44,168 nt of DNA, from assembly GCA_902609285.1 (NCBI GenBank), contig CACLRL010000001.1:79636-123803 (forward strand). The letters are read 5' to 3'. Made by a program: the position numbers and the translations under genes. This stretch comes from an uncultured Candidatus Actinomarina sp. GTDB lineage: Bacteria > Actinomycetota > Acidimicrobiia > Actinomarinales > Actinomarinaceae. How positions within the stretch are numbered: position 1 is the first letter of the stretch; each line of letters starts with the position of its first letter. Shown one piece after another: positions 18,557 to 26,366 of the stretch. The notes under the pieces were generated by a model, which was not told the origin of the DNA, did no database searches, and saw only the letters and a list, made by a program, of their open reading frames with translations.

Positions 18557-18614
18557 AGTTCGCGAAAAATACATTAGTAATTTTCTTGCGTATAAACTAA
18601 AACTGCCGTATATT
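18555..18614 (+). promoter_or_regulatory. sRNA-A promoter: upstream TTCGCGAA palindrome, -35 TTGCGT (18586-18591), 17-bp spacer, -10 TATATT (18609-18614)
   Basis: All blocks are conserved at identical spacing in copy B (offset +1468). AAAGTTCGCGAAAAA (18555-18569) is identical in both. Confidence 0.7.
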
Positions 18615-18620
18615 TATATG

Positions 18621-18706
18621 AAACTATCGGAAAAGACATCGCAAGATGGAAAAGAAGATAGAACAGAAAATCCCGAAGGGTCGCAAGATCAATCGGGATT
18701 TTTGCT
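18621..18706 (+). ncRNA. Predicted ~86-nt small RNA, copy A
   Basis: CTATC (18624-18628)/GATAG (18657-18661) stem encloses CATC-GCAA-GATG (18637-18648). It is followed by an intrinsic terminator whose stem encloses GGTC-GCAA-GATC. 52 nt at the 3' end (18657-18708) are identical to copy B. Confidence 0.7.
18667..18705 (+). terminator. Intrinsic terminator of sRNA-A
   Basis: AAAATCCCGA...TCGGGATTTTT hairpin with T-run; inner GGTC-GCAA-GATC hairpin. Confidence 0.8.
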
Positions 18707-18740
18707 TTGTACCTTCAATTTATCAATCTAAAATTAAACT

Positions 18741-20009
18741 ATGAAAGCACCAGTGGCTGGAAGCCCGCCAATAGTAGGTCACTCAATACAATTTAATTAT
18801 GATGCACTTTCCTTAATACAAAGGCTTCAGCAATCAAAAGGAGATGTATTTGAGCTAAATATATTAAATGAAGATGTACTTTTGTTTTTGACGCCTTCTG
18901 CCACAAAAAAAATCTTTTTGGATCCTAACGACAATTTTTCATCGAAACATGGATGGGAGTTTTCTATTGGTCCAACTTTTGAAAATGGTTTAATGCTCAG
19001 AGACTTTGACGATCATAAGTATCACAGATCACTGTTACAGAATTCATTTAGAAGAGATGCATTAGAAAAATATTTGCACATTATTCAGCCAAGAATAAAT
19101 TCTTGGATAAAAGAAGTAAGACAAAAGAAAGAATTTTATCTTTATAAATCAATAAAACAACTTATGTTCAATGTTGCTGTCGAATTATTTTTTGATGAAG
19201 TTGACGATTCAAAATTGAATTATCTAAATCAGCTATTTATAAATTCAATCAAACCTGCGACAACAATTGTAAGGAATCCTTATCCACTTACAAGAATGAA
19301 AAAAGGTTTAAAGGCCCGAGAAGAGTTGCTGGAATATTTTCAAGAGAAATCAAGTAGCATTGACCTCTCAAAGGAAACATTATTTTCTGATTTAGTAAAA
19401 ACAAATAAGGAGGAGGCAGGACTAACAAATTTTGAAATTGCTGAGCATATGATATTTTTACTTCTTGCTGCACACGACACAACAACAAGCACTTTAACTT
19501 CATCAATTCATTTTCTTGCTCGTGATATAGATTATCAAAATAAAGTCAAACGAGAGTCTTCTAACTTGTCAAAAATAGATATATCTGATCTGAAAAATGG
19601 AATTATTGGAGAAGCGATATTTAACGAGGCAATAAGAAAATATCCCCCAGTTCCTTTCTCTCCAAGACTGGTTGTTAATGACACAGAACTTGAGGGTTAT
19701 GAAATACCCAAAGATACATACATCGCTGCTGGTCCTTTGGTATTACACAACGATAAAAGATATTGGGATGATCCAATAAGCTTTAATCCTGCAAGATTTG
19801 AAGATCCAAACGTAACGCATGAAGCTTATTTTCCTTTTGCTGGTGGTGCCCATACATGTCTTGGAAAGTTTTTTGCTAGTTATTTGTTTAAGAACGTAAT
19901 TTACAAACTTGTTGATAATTTTGAGCAAATTACAACAGATGAAGACCTAAAAATAAATCCTGCGCCTATACCAAATCCAAGAAAAGATGTGAAAATTCAA
20001 GTTTTATAG
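18741..20009 (+). CDS. Cytochrome P450
   Basis: 422 aa, heme-binding 'FPFAGGAHTCLGKFFA', I-helix 'LLLAAHDTTTSTL', ExxR 'NEAIRKYPPVPF'. -10-like TAAAAT (18729-18734) 6 nt before the ATG, with TTTGTA 17 bp upstream. Confidence 0.95.
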   Translation: MKAPVAGSPPIVGHSIQFNYDALSLIQRLQQSKGDVFELNILNEDVLLFLTPSATKKIFLDPNDNFSSKHGWEFSIGPTFENGLMLRDFDDHKYHRSLLQNSFRRDALEKYLHIIQPRINSWIKEVRQKKEFYLYKSIKQLMFNVAVELFFDEVDDSKLNYLNQLFINSIKPATTIVRNPYPLTRMKKGLKAREELLEYFQEKSSSIDLSKETLFSDLVKTNKEEAGLTNFEIAEHMIFLLLAAHDTTTSTLTSSIHFLARDIDYQNKVKRESSNLSKIDISDLKNGIIGEAIFNEAIRKYPPVPFSPRLVVNDTELEGYEIPKDTYIAAGPLVLHNDKRYWDDPISFNPARFEDPNVTHEAYFPFAGGAHTCLGKFFASYLFKNVIYKLVDNFEQITTDEDLKINPAPIPNPRKDVKIQVL

Positions 20010-20022
20010 CGTTTTAATGCCA

Positions 20023-20082
20023 AAAGTTCGCGAAAAAAACAATCTAAAAATTTTTGCCAAAATATAGATTTGGATGTAAATT
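20023..20082 (+). promoter_or_regulatory. sRNA-B promoter: TTCGCGAA palindrome (20027-20034), -35 TTGCCA (20054-20059), 17-bp spacer, -10 TAAATT (20077-20082)
   Basis: Identical layout to copy A at a constant offset of 1468 bp. Confidence 0.7.
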
Positions 20083-20088
20083 AAATAC

Positions 20089-20174
20089 ACACTATCAAAA
20101 AAGAAGTCGCAAGACCGAAAAAGAGATAGAACAGAAAATCCCGAAGGGTCGCAAGATCAATCGGGATTTTTGCT
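20089..20174 (+). ncRNA. Predicted ~86-nt small RNA, copy B
   Basis: CTATC (20092-20096)/GATAG (20125-20129) encloses GTC-GCAA-GAC (20106-20115). An A-U pair in copy A becomes G-C here. 52-nt 3' block (20125-20176) is identical to copy A. Confidence 0.7.
20135..20173 (+). terminator. Intrinsic terminator of sRNA-B
   Basis: AAAATCCCGA...TCGGGATTTTT hairpin plus T-run, identical to copy A. Confidence 0.8.
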
Positions 20175-20193
20175 TTATTGGTATACTTTTCTT

Positions 20194-21417
20194 GTGAAGC
20201 AGTATTTCTACCTATCACTAGTAACAATTTTTTTTGTAGCATGCGGAAATAGCTCTAGCCCTGGTGAAACAACATCTTCGGATCAACTAACCGAAATAAT
20301 TTCAACTGAAGAACCAATATTAAATGATCAGCCTATGAATAAAGAAATTCAAGAGGGATCTGTTGAAGATATAATAAAAGAGTTTCCTGATGGAATTCTA
20401 TCTTTCTTATCTACGAAAGAAAAAAAATGTCTCAATGAAAACGCAACTTTTGATATGCTGAGGCAAATAGAATTAGATTTAATTGGAGGAAGACCGTTTT
20501 CAAAAGATGCTATAAAGTATTTTGATAAGTGTAATATTCCTCCACCTCCATTGCCAGGTGAAGGTGAATCAAATGTACAAGCATTTCCTGAGGGGAATGC
20601 TCCAAAAAATGTAGAAGAAAATGCCAAGTTAGTAGATATAAAAAGTCTTGATCAAGATGGTGTTAGTCCACATCTTGAAATTGTAGATAACACAACACTT
20701 AGATTATTTTATTCAAGCTTGTCAGCGAATGGCTTAGCTGTTGATTTATGCGATTATGATTTAAATTGTGTTCGCCAAGGTGCAATTGAAAGAATTCAGG
20801 ATTTAACCATAATTGAAACGACTGATGGTGTAAGAAGAGGCTATTTTGTTGAATTTAACCCAAACACTAAATCAAAAGAAATTATGACAGCTGTTTTTAG
20901 TGAAGACGGTTTATCCTATACAAATCAAATTTCACTTGGAATATCTGATGGAGGTAGTATTGCCTGGGGTGTGCCAGATGCTGTAGTTATACCGGACGGA
21001 CGAATAAGAATTTACTGGGTTGATGAGTCCTCTGGCATAAGGGGTGAAAAAATAGTTAGCGCAACTTCAAATACTACAGATGGAATTTCTTTTACAAAAG
21101 ATCCTGGATATCGATTTGAAAATGGATATGTAGACTTTGAAGTACTTACAGCTGAAGAAAACAATTGGAAAGCAATATTTTCATTTTCACCAGAGGGATT
21201 ACCAAAAATCCCACAGAGTTTATTTGTAGCTACCTCAATTGATGGTCTTGACTGGAGCTTTACAGGAGTACCTATATCGCCATTAGATGTAAGTTATTTA
21301 GATCCAACCGGCATTTTGTTAAGTAATGGTGATTATTTAATTGTTTCTGCTGTCGCACCTAATGAATTAGGAGATCGTGACTATGTTCTGTATGAAAAAA
21401 TTCTAAAACTTCCTTAA
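20194..21417 (+). CDS. Secreted lipoprotein, hypothetical (possible beta-propeller/glycosidase-like repeats)
   Basis: GTG start at 20194 is preferred over TTG 20170, which lies inside the sRNA terminator. MKQYFYLSLVTIFFVACGNSSS lipobox. Extended -10 TGgTATACT (20179-20187) sits 6 nt upstream. Confidence 0.75.
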   Translation: MKQYFYLSLVTIFFVACGNSSSPGETTSSDQLTEIISTEEPILNDQPMNKEIQEGSVEDIIKEFPDGILSFLSTKEKKCLNENATFDMLRQIELDLIGGRPFSKDAIKYFDKCNIPPPPLPGEGESNVQAFPEGNAPKNVEENAKLVDIKSLDQDGVSPHLEIVDNTTLRLFYSSLSANGLAVDLCDYDLNCVRQGAIERIQDLTIIETTDGVRRGYFVEFNPNTKSKEIMTAVFSEDGLSYTNQISLGISDGGSIAWGVPDAVVIPDGRIRIYWVDESSGIRGEKIVSATSNTTDGISFTKDPGYRFENGYVDFEVLTAEENNWKAIFSFSPEGLPKIPQSLFVATSIDGLDWSFTGVPISPLDVSYLDPTGILLSNGDYLIVSAVAPNELGDRDYVLYEKILKLP

Positions 21418-21569
21418 AAAAAGTAAAAAGACTCCCCTGTGGCTGTTTTTTTGTTTTATCACACTTTTAGCAGTGGCTCAAAGTACGAAAGGAAGTCCTA
21501 ATACCATTTTAATTGATTTGAGATATTTCTTCTATTTTCAAACAATTTATATGTTTTATAATGAAAAAC

Positions 21570-22337
21570 ATGAATATTGGCGCACATATACCTTCAAAAA
21601 ATGCAATTGATGAAATTTCTTATAGAAAAGGAGAAACTTTTCAGATATTTATATCAAGTCCACAGATGTGGAAAAGTCCAAAACCTAGAGAAGATATCGA
21701 GATTTTGCAAGATTTCAAAGGAAACATATATGTCCATGCACCATATCTCATAAACGTAGCCACTCCCAACAATAAAGTTCGTCATCCAAGTAGAAAGCTA
21801 TTAAAAGACACATGCAAGGTGGCCGCTACTTTTGGAGCGAAAGGCGTTATTGTTCATGGTGGTTCGGTTGGAGAAGGTGGTGATATAGGACAAGGATATG
21901 AAAACTGGGGTAAAGCAATAAAAGAAGTAGAAGACATAGGTGTAAAGGTTCTTGTAGAGAACACAGCTGGAGGAAAAAATTCAGTGGCAAGATATATGGA
22001 CTCAATTGAAAGACTTTGGGAAGTAATTGGTCATTTAAATGTTGGATTATGTCTAGATACATGCCATACCTGGGCAGGAGGTATTCCTACTATTGAAGCA
22101 GTAAAAGGATTTAAAAAGCTTGTAAAAAAAATCGATTTGATTCATTTTAATGATTCAAAAGATGGATTTGAGAGCAGTAGAGACAGACACGAAAATCTTG
22201 GTAAAGGACAAATCCCAAAAGAGGAATTGGAATACGTAATTAAAAATGCAAAAACTGATATTATTGTTGAGACTCCAAACGGTCCTGATGCTCAAAAAAA
22301 AGATATTGCATGGATAAAAAGACGTTTAAAGAAATGA
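21570..22337 (+). CDS. nfo: Endonuclease IV (AP endonuclease)
   Basis: MNIGAHIPSKNAIDE..., 'GVIVHGGSVGEG', 'VLVENTAGGKNS', 'VGLCLDTCHTWAGG', 'IHFNDSKDGFESSRDRHENLGKGQI'. Start 21570 preferred over 21561 (TATAAT at 21557-21562). Confidence 0.93.
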   Translation: MNIGAHIPSKNAIDEISYRKGETFQIFISSPQMWKSPKPREDIEILQDFKGNIYVHAPYLINVATPNNKVRHPSRKLLKDTCKVAATFGAKGVIVHGGSVGEGGDIGQGYENWGKAIKEVEDIGVKVLVENTAGGKNSVARYMDSIERLWEVIGHLNVGLCLDTCHTWAGGIPTIEAVKGFKKLVKKIDLIHFNDSKDGFESSRDRHENLGKGQIPKEELEYVIKNAKTDIIVETPNGPDAQKKDIAWIKRRLKK

Positions 22338-23602
22338 ATTATTTACCAGAAAATCTAAAGTTTGAGGAAGGAGTAGCCTTTATAAATGACTTTTCCTTAT
22401 TAGATATTTCATCAGAATATGGAACTCCTTTGTATGTATACGATTGGGAAAACATAAAAAATAATATTTCAGAATTTTCTACTTCTTTTGGTGATGAGAC
22501 GTTGTATAGATATGCTGCCAAGGCTTTTATTTGTAAAAAACTAGTCACATTATTAAATGAAAATAATTGGGGTGTCGACGTTGTCTCAGGAGGTGAAATG
22601 GCTACTGTATTATCTGCACTTGATACATTGGAAAACACACTTTTTAACGGAACATATAAAACTAAAGAAGAAGTAGATTATTTCATTTCAAATAGTGGTG
22701 GGCATATATCAATTGATAACTTAAATGAGATTCCTTTACTTCAAGATATTGCATCGAAAAACAAAAGAAAGCAACCTGTAATTCTAAGAATTAATTTAGA
22801 TTTAGGTGCCGAAACCCATCCAATGGTATTGACAACAGGATATGATCAACAGTTTGGTCTTTCAATTGACGCTGCAGAAACTGCATTAAAAGAAGTTTAC
22901 AACGCTGACTCACTTCTCTTCTCTGGAGTTCACGTTCATATTGGTAGTCAAATTAAAGATCCTGAAAGATTTAGAAAAGCTATGGAGGAATGTTCATCGT
23001 TTTTAGAAAAAAATAAAGCTAGCGTCGAAAGAGAGATTGTTTTTGATGCTGGGGGTGGGTTTTTCTCTCCCTATGAAGGTGATGAAGATGGGCAGGGCTT
23101 AGAGGTTTATGCTGATTCAATTAGATCTGGCATTGAGGAGAATTGGGACACAGACTATAAAATAATGATTGAACCTGGAAGAGCAGTTGTAAATAATTCT
23201 GGAATAATTCTTTACACAGCTGGTGCTATAAAAGAAGACAGAGGAGAGAAACCCTACATATTGGTTGATGGAGGTATGTCAGACAATCCAAGACCAGCTT
23301 TATATGGTAGTGAACACAAGCTATTTAATATATCAGAAAACAAAAAAGAGGAAGAAAAAATTTTTGCAGTATCTGGAAGACATTGCGAATCAGGAGACCT
23401 TTTAGTTGAAGAAGCAAGTCTTCCAACAGACACAAATCCAGGTGATATATTAATGTCAACATCTACCGGAGCTTACACATTTGCTATGGCCAGTAATTAT
23501 AATCGGGTTCCAAAGGCTAAAGTCATTGGTATATCAAATAATGAGCTTTTCGACTTAGTTAAAAGACAATCTTTTGAAGACACTCTTGCACAAGATACTT
23601 AA
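22334..23602 (+). CDS. lysA: Diaminopimelate decarboxylase
   Basis: 'YRYAAKAFICKKLV', 'GVDVVSGGEMATVL', 'HVHIGSQI', 'IEPGRAVVNNSG', 'VSGRHCESGDLL'. ATGA overlap with nfo. Confidence 0.93.
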   Translation: MNYLPENLKFEEGVAFINDFSLLDISSEYGTPLYVYDWENIKNNISEFSTSFGDETLYRYAAKAFICKKLVTLLNENNWGVDVVSGGEMATVLSALDTLENTLFNGTYKTKEEVDYFISNSGGHISIDNLNEIPLLQDIASKNKRKQPVILRINLDLGAETHPMVLTTGYDQQFGLSIDAAETALKEVYNADSLLFSGVHVHIGSQIKDPERFRKAMEECSSFLEKNKASVEREIVFDAGGGFFSPYEGDEDGQGLEVYADSIRSGIEENWDTDYKIMIEPGRAVVNNSGIILYTAGAIKEDRGEKPYILVDGGMSDNPRPALYGSEHKLFNISENKKEEEKIFAVSGRHCESGDLLVEEASLPTDTNPGDILMSTSTGAYTFAMASNYNRVPKAKVIGISNNELFDLVKRQSFEDTLAQDT

Positions 23603-24591
23603 TTCTTTATCAGACCTCGAGCAATAAAGAAATTAATTGTATCAGTAATTGTTTCAATAAAAGGTCTATTTTTGTGACCAAGTTCATTTTTGGCGAGTGT
23701 GCAAGGTATTAATTTGTGCGCAGTTTTTATTGTATGAATAGTGTCAATCGTCATAAGTCTTGGTTTCTTTGTAAAGCTTGACTTTACTATTTCGAATGGA
23801 ACATTGAAATACATTGAAGATATCGGCAAAGCAGCAAACAAGGTTCTTCTGTCTAATAATCCACCAATCATTTTTGCAATCTCCGGAAACATTAAAAACT
23901 CCCCACCGACGAGATAATTTTGACCATTAACTCCTTTTATTGAACAATTAATTGCAGTTTTTGATAAATCTCTAACATCTACATAGTTGTATCCAAAAGT
24001 TATGTTCAAAAGTCTCTTTTGGTTTGCAATATCGATCATCGATTGACAATTTAGCCCAGGTTTAAAATCATTGGGACCCATTATTGATGTTGGATGAATA
24101 ATGCTTGCATCTAGATAATTTTTTGTAAAATCCAAAACGATTCTTTGACCGTCTGCCTTAGAAAGATCATATGGAATTGACTTAGGATCAGATACAAGAT
24201 TCCTAGATTCATATAAGGGTTCATCCATTGGTTCTCTTTGAAATGCATCAATAGAAGAAAAATGAATTAATTTTTTTACATTTGCATCCACACATGCTTC
24301 ACACACATTTTTTGTTCCTTCAACATTTATTTTTCTTATTTGATTCTTATATCTTTTATCAAGACTTATAAAAGCAGCTGTATGAAAAACTATCTCAACA
24401 TCTTTAAAAGCTGGCTTCAGAGAATCTTTATCTGTAATATCAGCCTCGACCAATTCAATATCTAAATTTTCAAAGGCCCGATAATCTCTATCAAAATCAA
24501 TGCATCGAACTTCATAACCCTGTTCAAGTAGTTCTCTTGTAAGATTTGCACCAACATGTCCAGAACCACCAGTTATTAATGCACGAGTCAT
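23599..24591 (-). CDS. NAD-dependent epimerase/3-beta-HSD-like SDR
   Basis: 330 aa, 'ALITGGSGHVGANLTRELLEQGYEVRCID'. Confidence 0.9.
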   Translation of the reverse strand: MTRALITGGSGHVGANLTRELLEQGYEVRCIDFDRDYRAFENLDIELVEADITDKDSLKPAFKDVEIVFHTAAFISLDKRYKNQIRKINVEGTKNVCEACVDANVKKLIHFSSIDAFQREPMDEPLYESRNLVSDPKSIPYDLSKADGQRIVLDFTKNYLDASIIHPTSIMGPNDFKPGLNCQSMIDIANQKRLLNITFGYNYVDVRDLSKTAINCSIKGVNGQNYLVGGEFLMFPEIAKMIGGLLDRRTLFAALPISSMYFNVPFEIVKSSFTKKPRLMTIDTIHTIKTAHKLIPCTLAKNELGHKNRPFIETITDTINFFIARGLIKN

Positions 24592-24606
24592 ATTATCATT
24601 CTAAAT

Positions 24607-24870
24607 ATGGATAATGATGAAAAGCTAATTAGAAAAGCAAAAGCTCGCATTGGATTTAGAGTACATAGTGCAGTTTATGTTGTTGTTTGTTTAGCTCTAA
24701 CTTTATTTGATATCTTTATTGATTCTACCGGTGCAAATTGGTGGTATTTTGTCGTTGGAGGTTGGGGTATTGGACTACTGTCACACTTTGTTGGTATAAC
24801 TAGCAATAGTCTTTTTTCAGTTGAAAAAGAAGTAGAGAGATTAAAGAACGATAGTAAAGATAGATACTAA
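24607..24870 (+). CDS. 2TM-domain small membrane protein
   Basis: 87 aa, two hydrophobic segments, 'ARIGFRVHSAVYVVVCLALTLFDI...WWYFVVGGWGIGLLSHFVGI'. Confidence 0.7.
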   Translation: MDNDEKLIRKAKARIGFRVHSAVYVVVCLALTLFDIFIDSTGANWWYFVVGGWGIGLLSHFVGITSNSLFSVEKEVERLKNDSKDRY

Positions 24871-24875
24871 ATTTT

Positions 24876-25061
24876 TTAATCGTCACCAAAAAACATTTGA
24901 TTTCCACCGTATGGAATTTCTTCGTCTTTTGAATAGATTTCTACAAAACGCTGCCTGATTTCTTTAACTTTGTCAATAAGTCCAATTTTCTTTAAATAGT
25001 TATAAGGGGCTCTAAAAACCCTATCTTCAAACTCTAAGAATTTAGTTACTTTTTCACTCAT
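24876..25061 (-). CDS. Hypothetical 61-aa protein
   Basis: MSEKVTKFLEFEDRVFRAPYNYLKKIGLIDKVKEIRQRFVEIYSKDEEIPYGGNQMFFGDD. Complete ORF in a gap between genes. Confidence 0.5.
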   Translation of the reverse strand: MSEKVTKFLEFEDRVFRAPYNYLKKIGLIDKVKEIRQRFVEIYSKDEEIPYGGNQMFFGDD

Positions 25062-25187
25062 CGTTTTAAAAATAATAGCATTTAGCTGAATTTAATAAAA
25101 CTTTTAGAATATTAATTTTTGGTAAAGATCCTTGTTTACTGGTTATTTAATCGAAAACCCAATACTTATTGGGTCTATAATTAACTT

Positions 25188-26363
25188 ATGAAAAAATTTA
25201 TAATTTTTATATTATTTTTATCTTTCTGTGGAGGAAACTCAGATTCGCAGCAAACCTCAGAACAATCAGAAAGCAATGAAGCTATACAGCAATCAGAAAG
25301 CAATGAAGCTACACAAAATGAAGAAGAAATAATAGATCATATGACTTTAGTTGACTACCCAGCAAAACTATATTTTGCAGGTGATATCCCAACCGAGGTA
25401 CATGGTCGAGCAGAGTTTGCCTTTTCAATAATTCAAGAAAAGCTTGGAAAATATCCAGTTGAAGTTTACTTTGTAGGAACTGATGAAAACGAAAAAGACA
25501 ATCTATCTAATCTTTTTTGTACTAATCGAGAAAAAGCAGGAAATTTTGACCCAAATGACCTTCGTCTAAATTTTCGAGATTTTGACGATTGTATGAACTT
25601 TATCGATGAAAGATATTTTTCAGAGTATCTTAGAAGTGGTCTTGAAACTGAACAAAGAGGATTTCAAGCCAGTGGTAACAAAGGTCATAATGGTCAAGCA
25701 CACCAGAGATATCACTTACTTGTTTGGTCAAAACCAATTGGGTTCGAAGTAGAAAATGGTGAGGGATACCAGATAGAACTTAGAGGGGTATTCCATGAAT
25801 ATTGGCATGTATTTCAAATTGCTCATATGGATTTTTATGATTGTTCTGATAAAGATGTTCGATCAACATGCGAATACAATTTTGATCCACCTGACTATCT
25901 TATTGGGGGTACGTGGCTCCAAGAAGGAACGGCAGTATTTAAAGAAATAACGATTTTACAAGAGCAGATTAAAATAGGAAATCTTAAAAATATTCAAATA
26001 GACATACTTCAAGAATTTAATAATCAATATTTTGATGGACAAAGAGTAATGGAGCAGTGTCCCGGAATGTCAATAAGAGATATAACCCATAGTGATCCAT
26101 GCAGACGCGCTGTTTATGGATGGGGGGCTTGGGCAGCTGCTTATCTAATTCATAAAGTAAATGATCCTTATATTTTTGAAAATGTTTATTATCCAGAATT
26201 AAAAAAATTAGGCGATCCAGAACTTGTATTTGCTAATACATTTGGCATGACTAGAGATGAATTTTTTGCTGAGTTTGATTCATGGATCTATCTTTCGGAG
26301 GATGAAAGAAAAATTGTAATTCCTACTGTGGAAGAAAATACAGGTAGGCTGTATTACCCTTAA
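25188..26363 (+). CDS. Lipoprotein with HExxH (peptidase-MA-like) motif
   Basis: 391 aa. Lipobox 'LFLSFCGGNSD', 'GVFHEYWHVFQIAH', 'TWLQEGTAVFKE', C-terminal 'YGWGAWAAAYLIHKVND'. TATAAT ends 6 nt before the ATG. Confidence 0.75.
   Translation: MKKFIIFILFLSFCGGNSDSQQTSEQSESNEAIQQSESNEATQNEEEIIDHMTLVDYPAKLYFAGDIPTEVHGRAEFAFSIIQEKLGKYPVEVYFVGTDENEKDNLSNLFCTNREKAGNFDPNDLRLNFRDFDDCMNFIDERYFSEYLRSGLETEQRGFQASGNKGHNGQAHQRYHLLVWSKPIGFEVENGEGYQIELRGVFHEYWHVFQIAHMDFYDCSDKDVRSTCEYNFDPPDYLIGGTWLQEGTAVFKEITILQEQIKIGNLKNIQIDILQEFNNQYFDGQRVMEQCPGMSIRDITHSDPCRRAVYGWGAWAAAYLIHKVNDPYIFENVYYPELKKLGDPELVFANTFGMTRDEFFAEFDSWIYLSEDERKIVIPTVEENTGRLYYP
25263..25311 (+). repeat. 27-bp-period repeat, 2 copies, in the lipoprotein N-terminal linker
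   Basis: CAATCAGAAAGCAATGAAGCTA at 25263 and 25290. Confidence 0.85.
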
Positions 26364-26366
26364 AAC

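Noticed and set aside
18621-18706. Assignment of the twin RNAs to 6C RNA or a c-di-GMP riboswitch
   Set aside because: No C-rich loops as in 6C, and the conserved c-di-GMP-I core could not be recognised. Only the GNRA loops are shared in a general sense.
18621-20176. Twin elements as inverted-repeat transposon ends around the P450
   Set aside because: The elements are in direct, not inverted, orientation. There is no transposase, and the conserved blocks are promoter and terminator parts.
20170-20193. TTG start at 20170 for the lipoprotein
   Set aside because: It lies in the sRNA-B terminator tail. GTG 20194 gives a clean signal peptide and is 6 nt after an extended -10.
21418-21470. Possible terminator/ncRNA in 'aaaaagactcccctgtggctgtttttttg' after the 20194 gene
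   Set aside because: The stem is weak and interrupted by mismatches. The T-run is suggestive but I could not support a hairpin.
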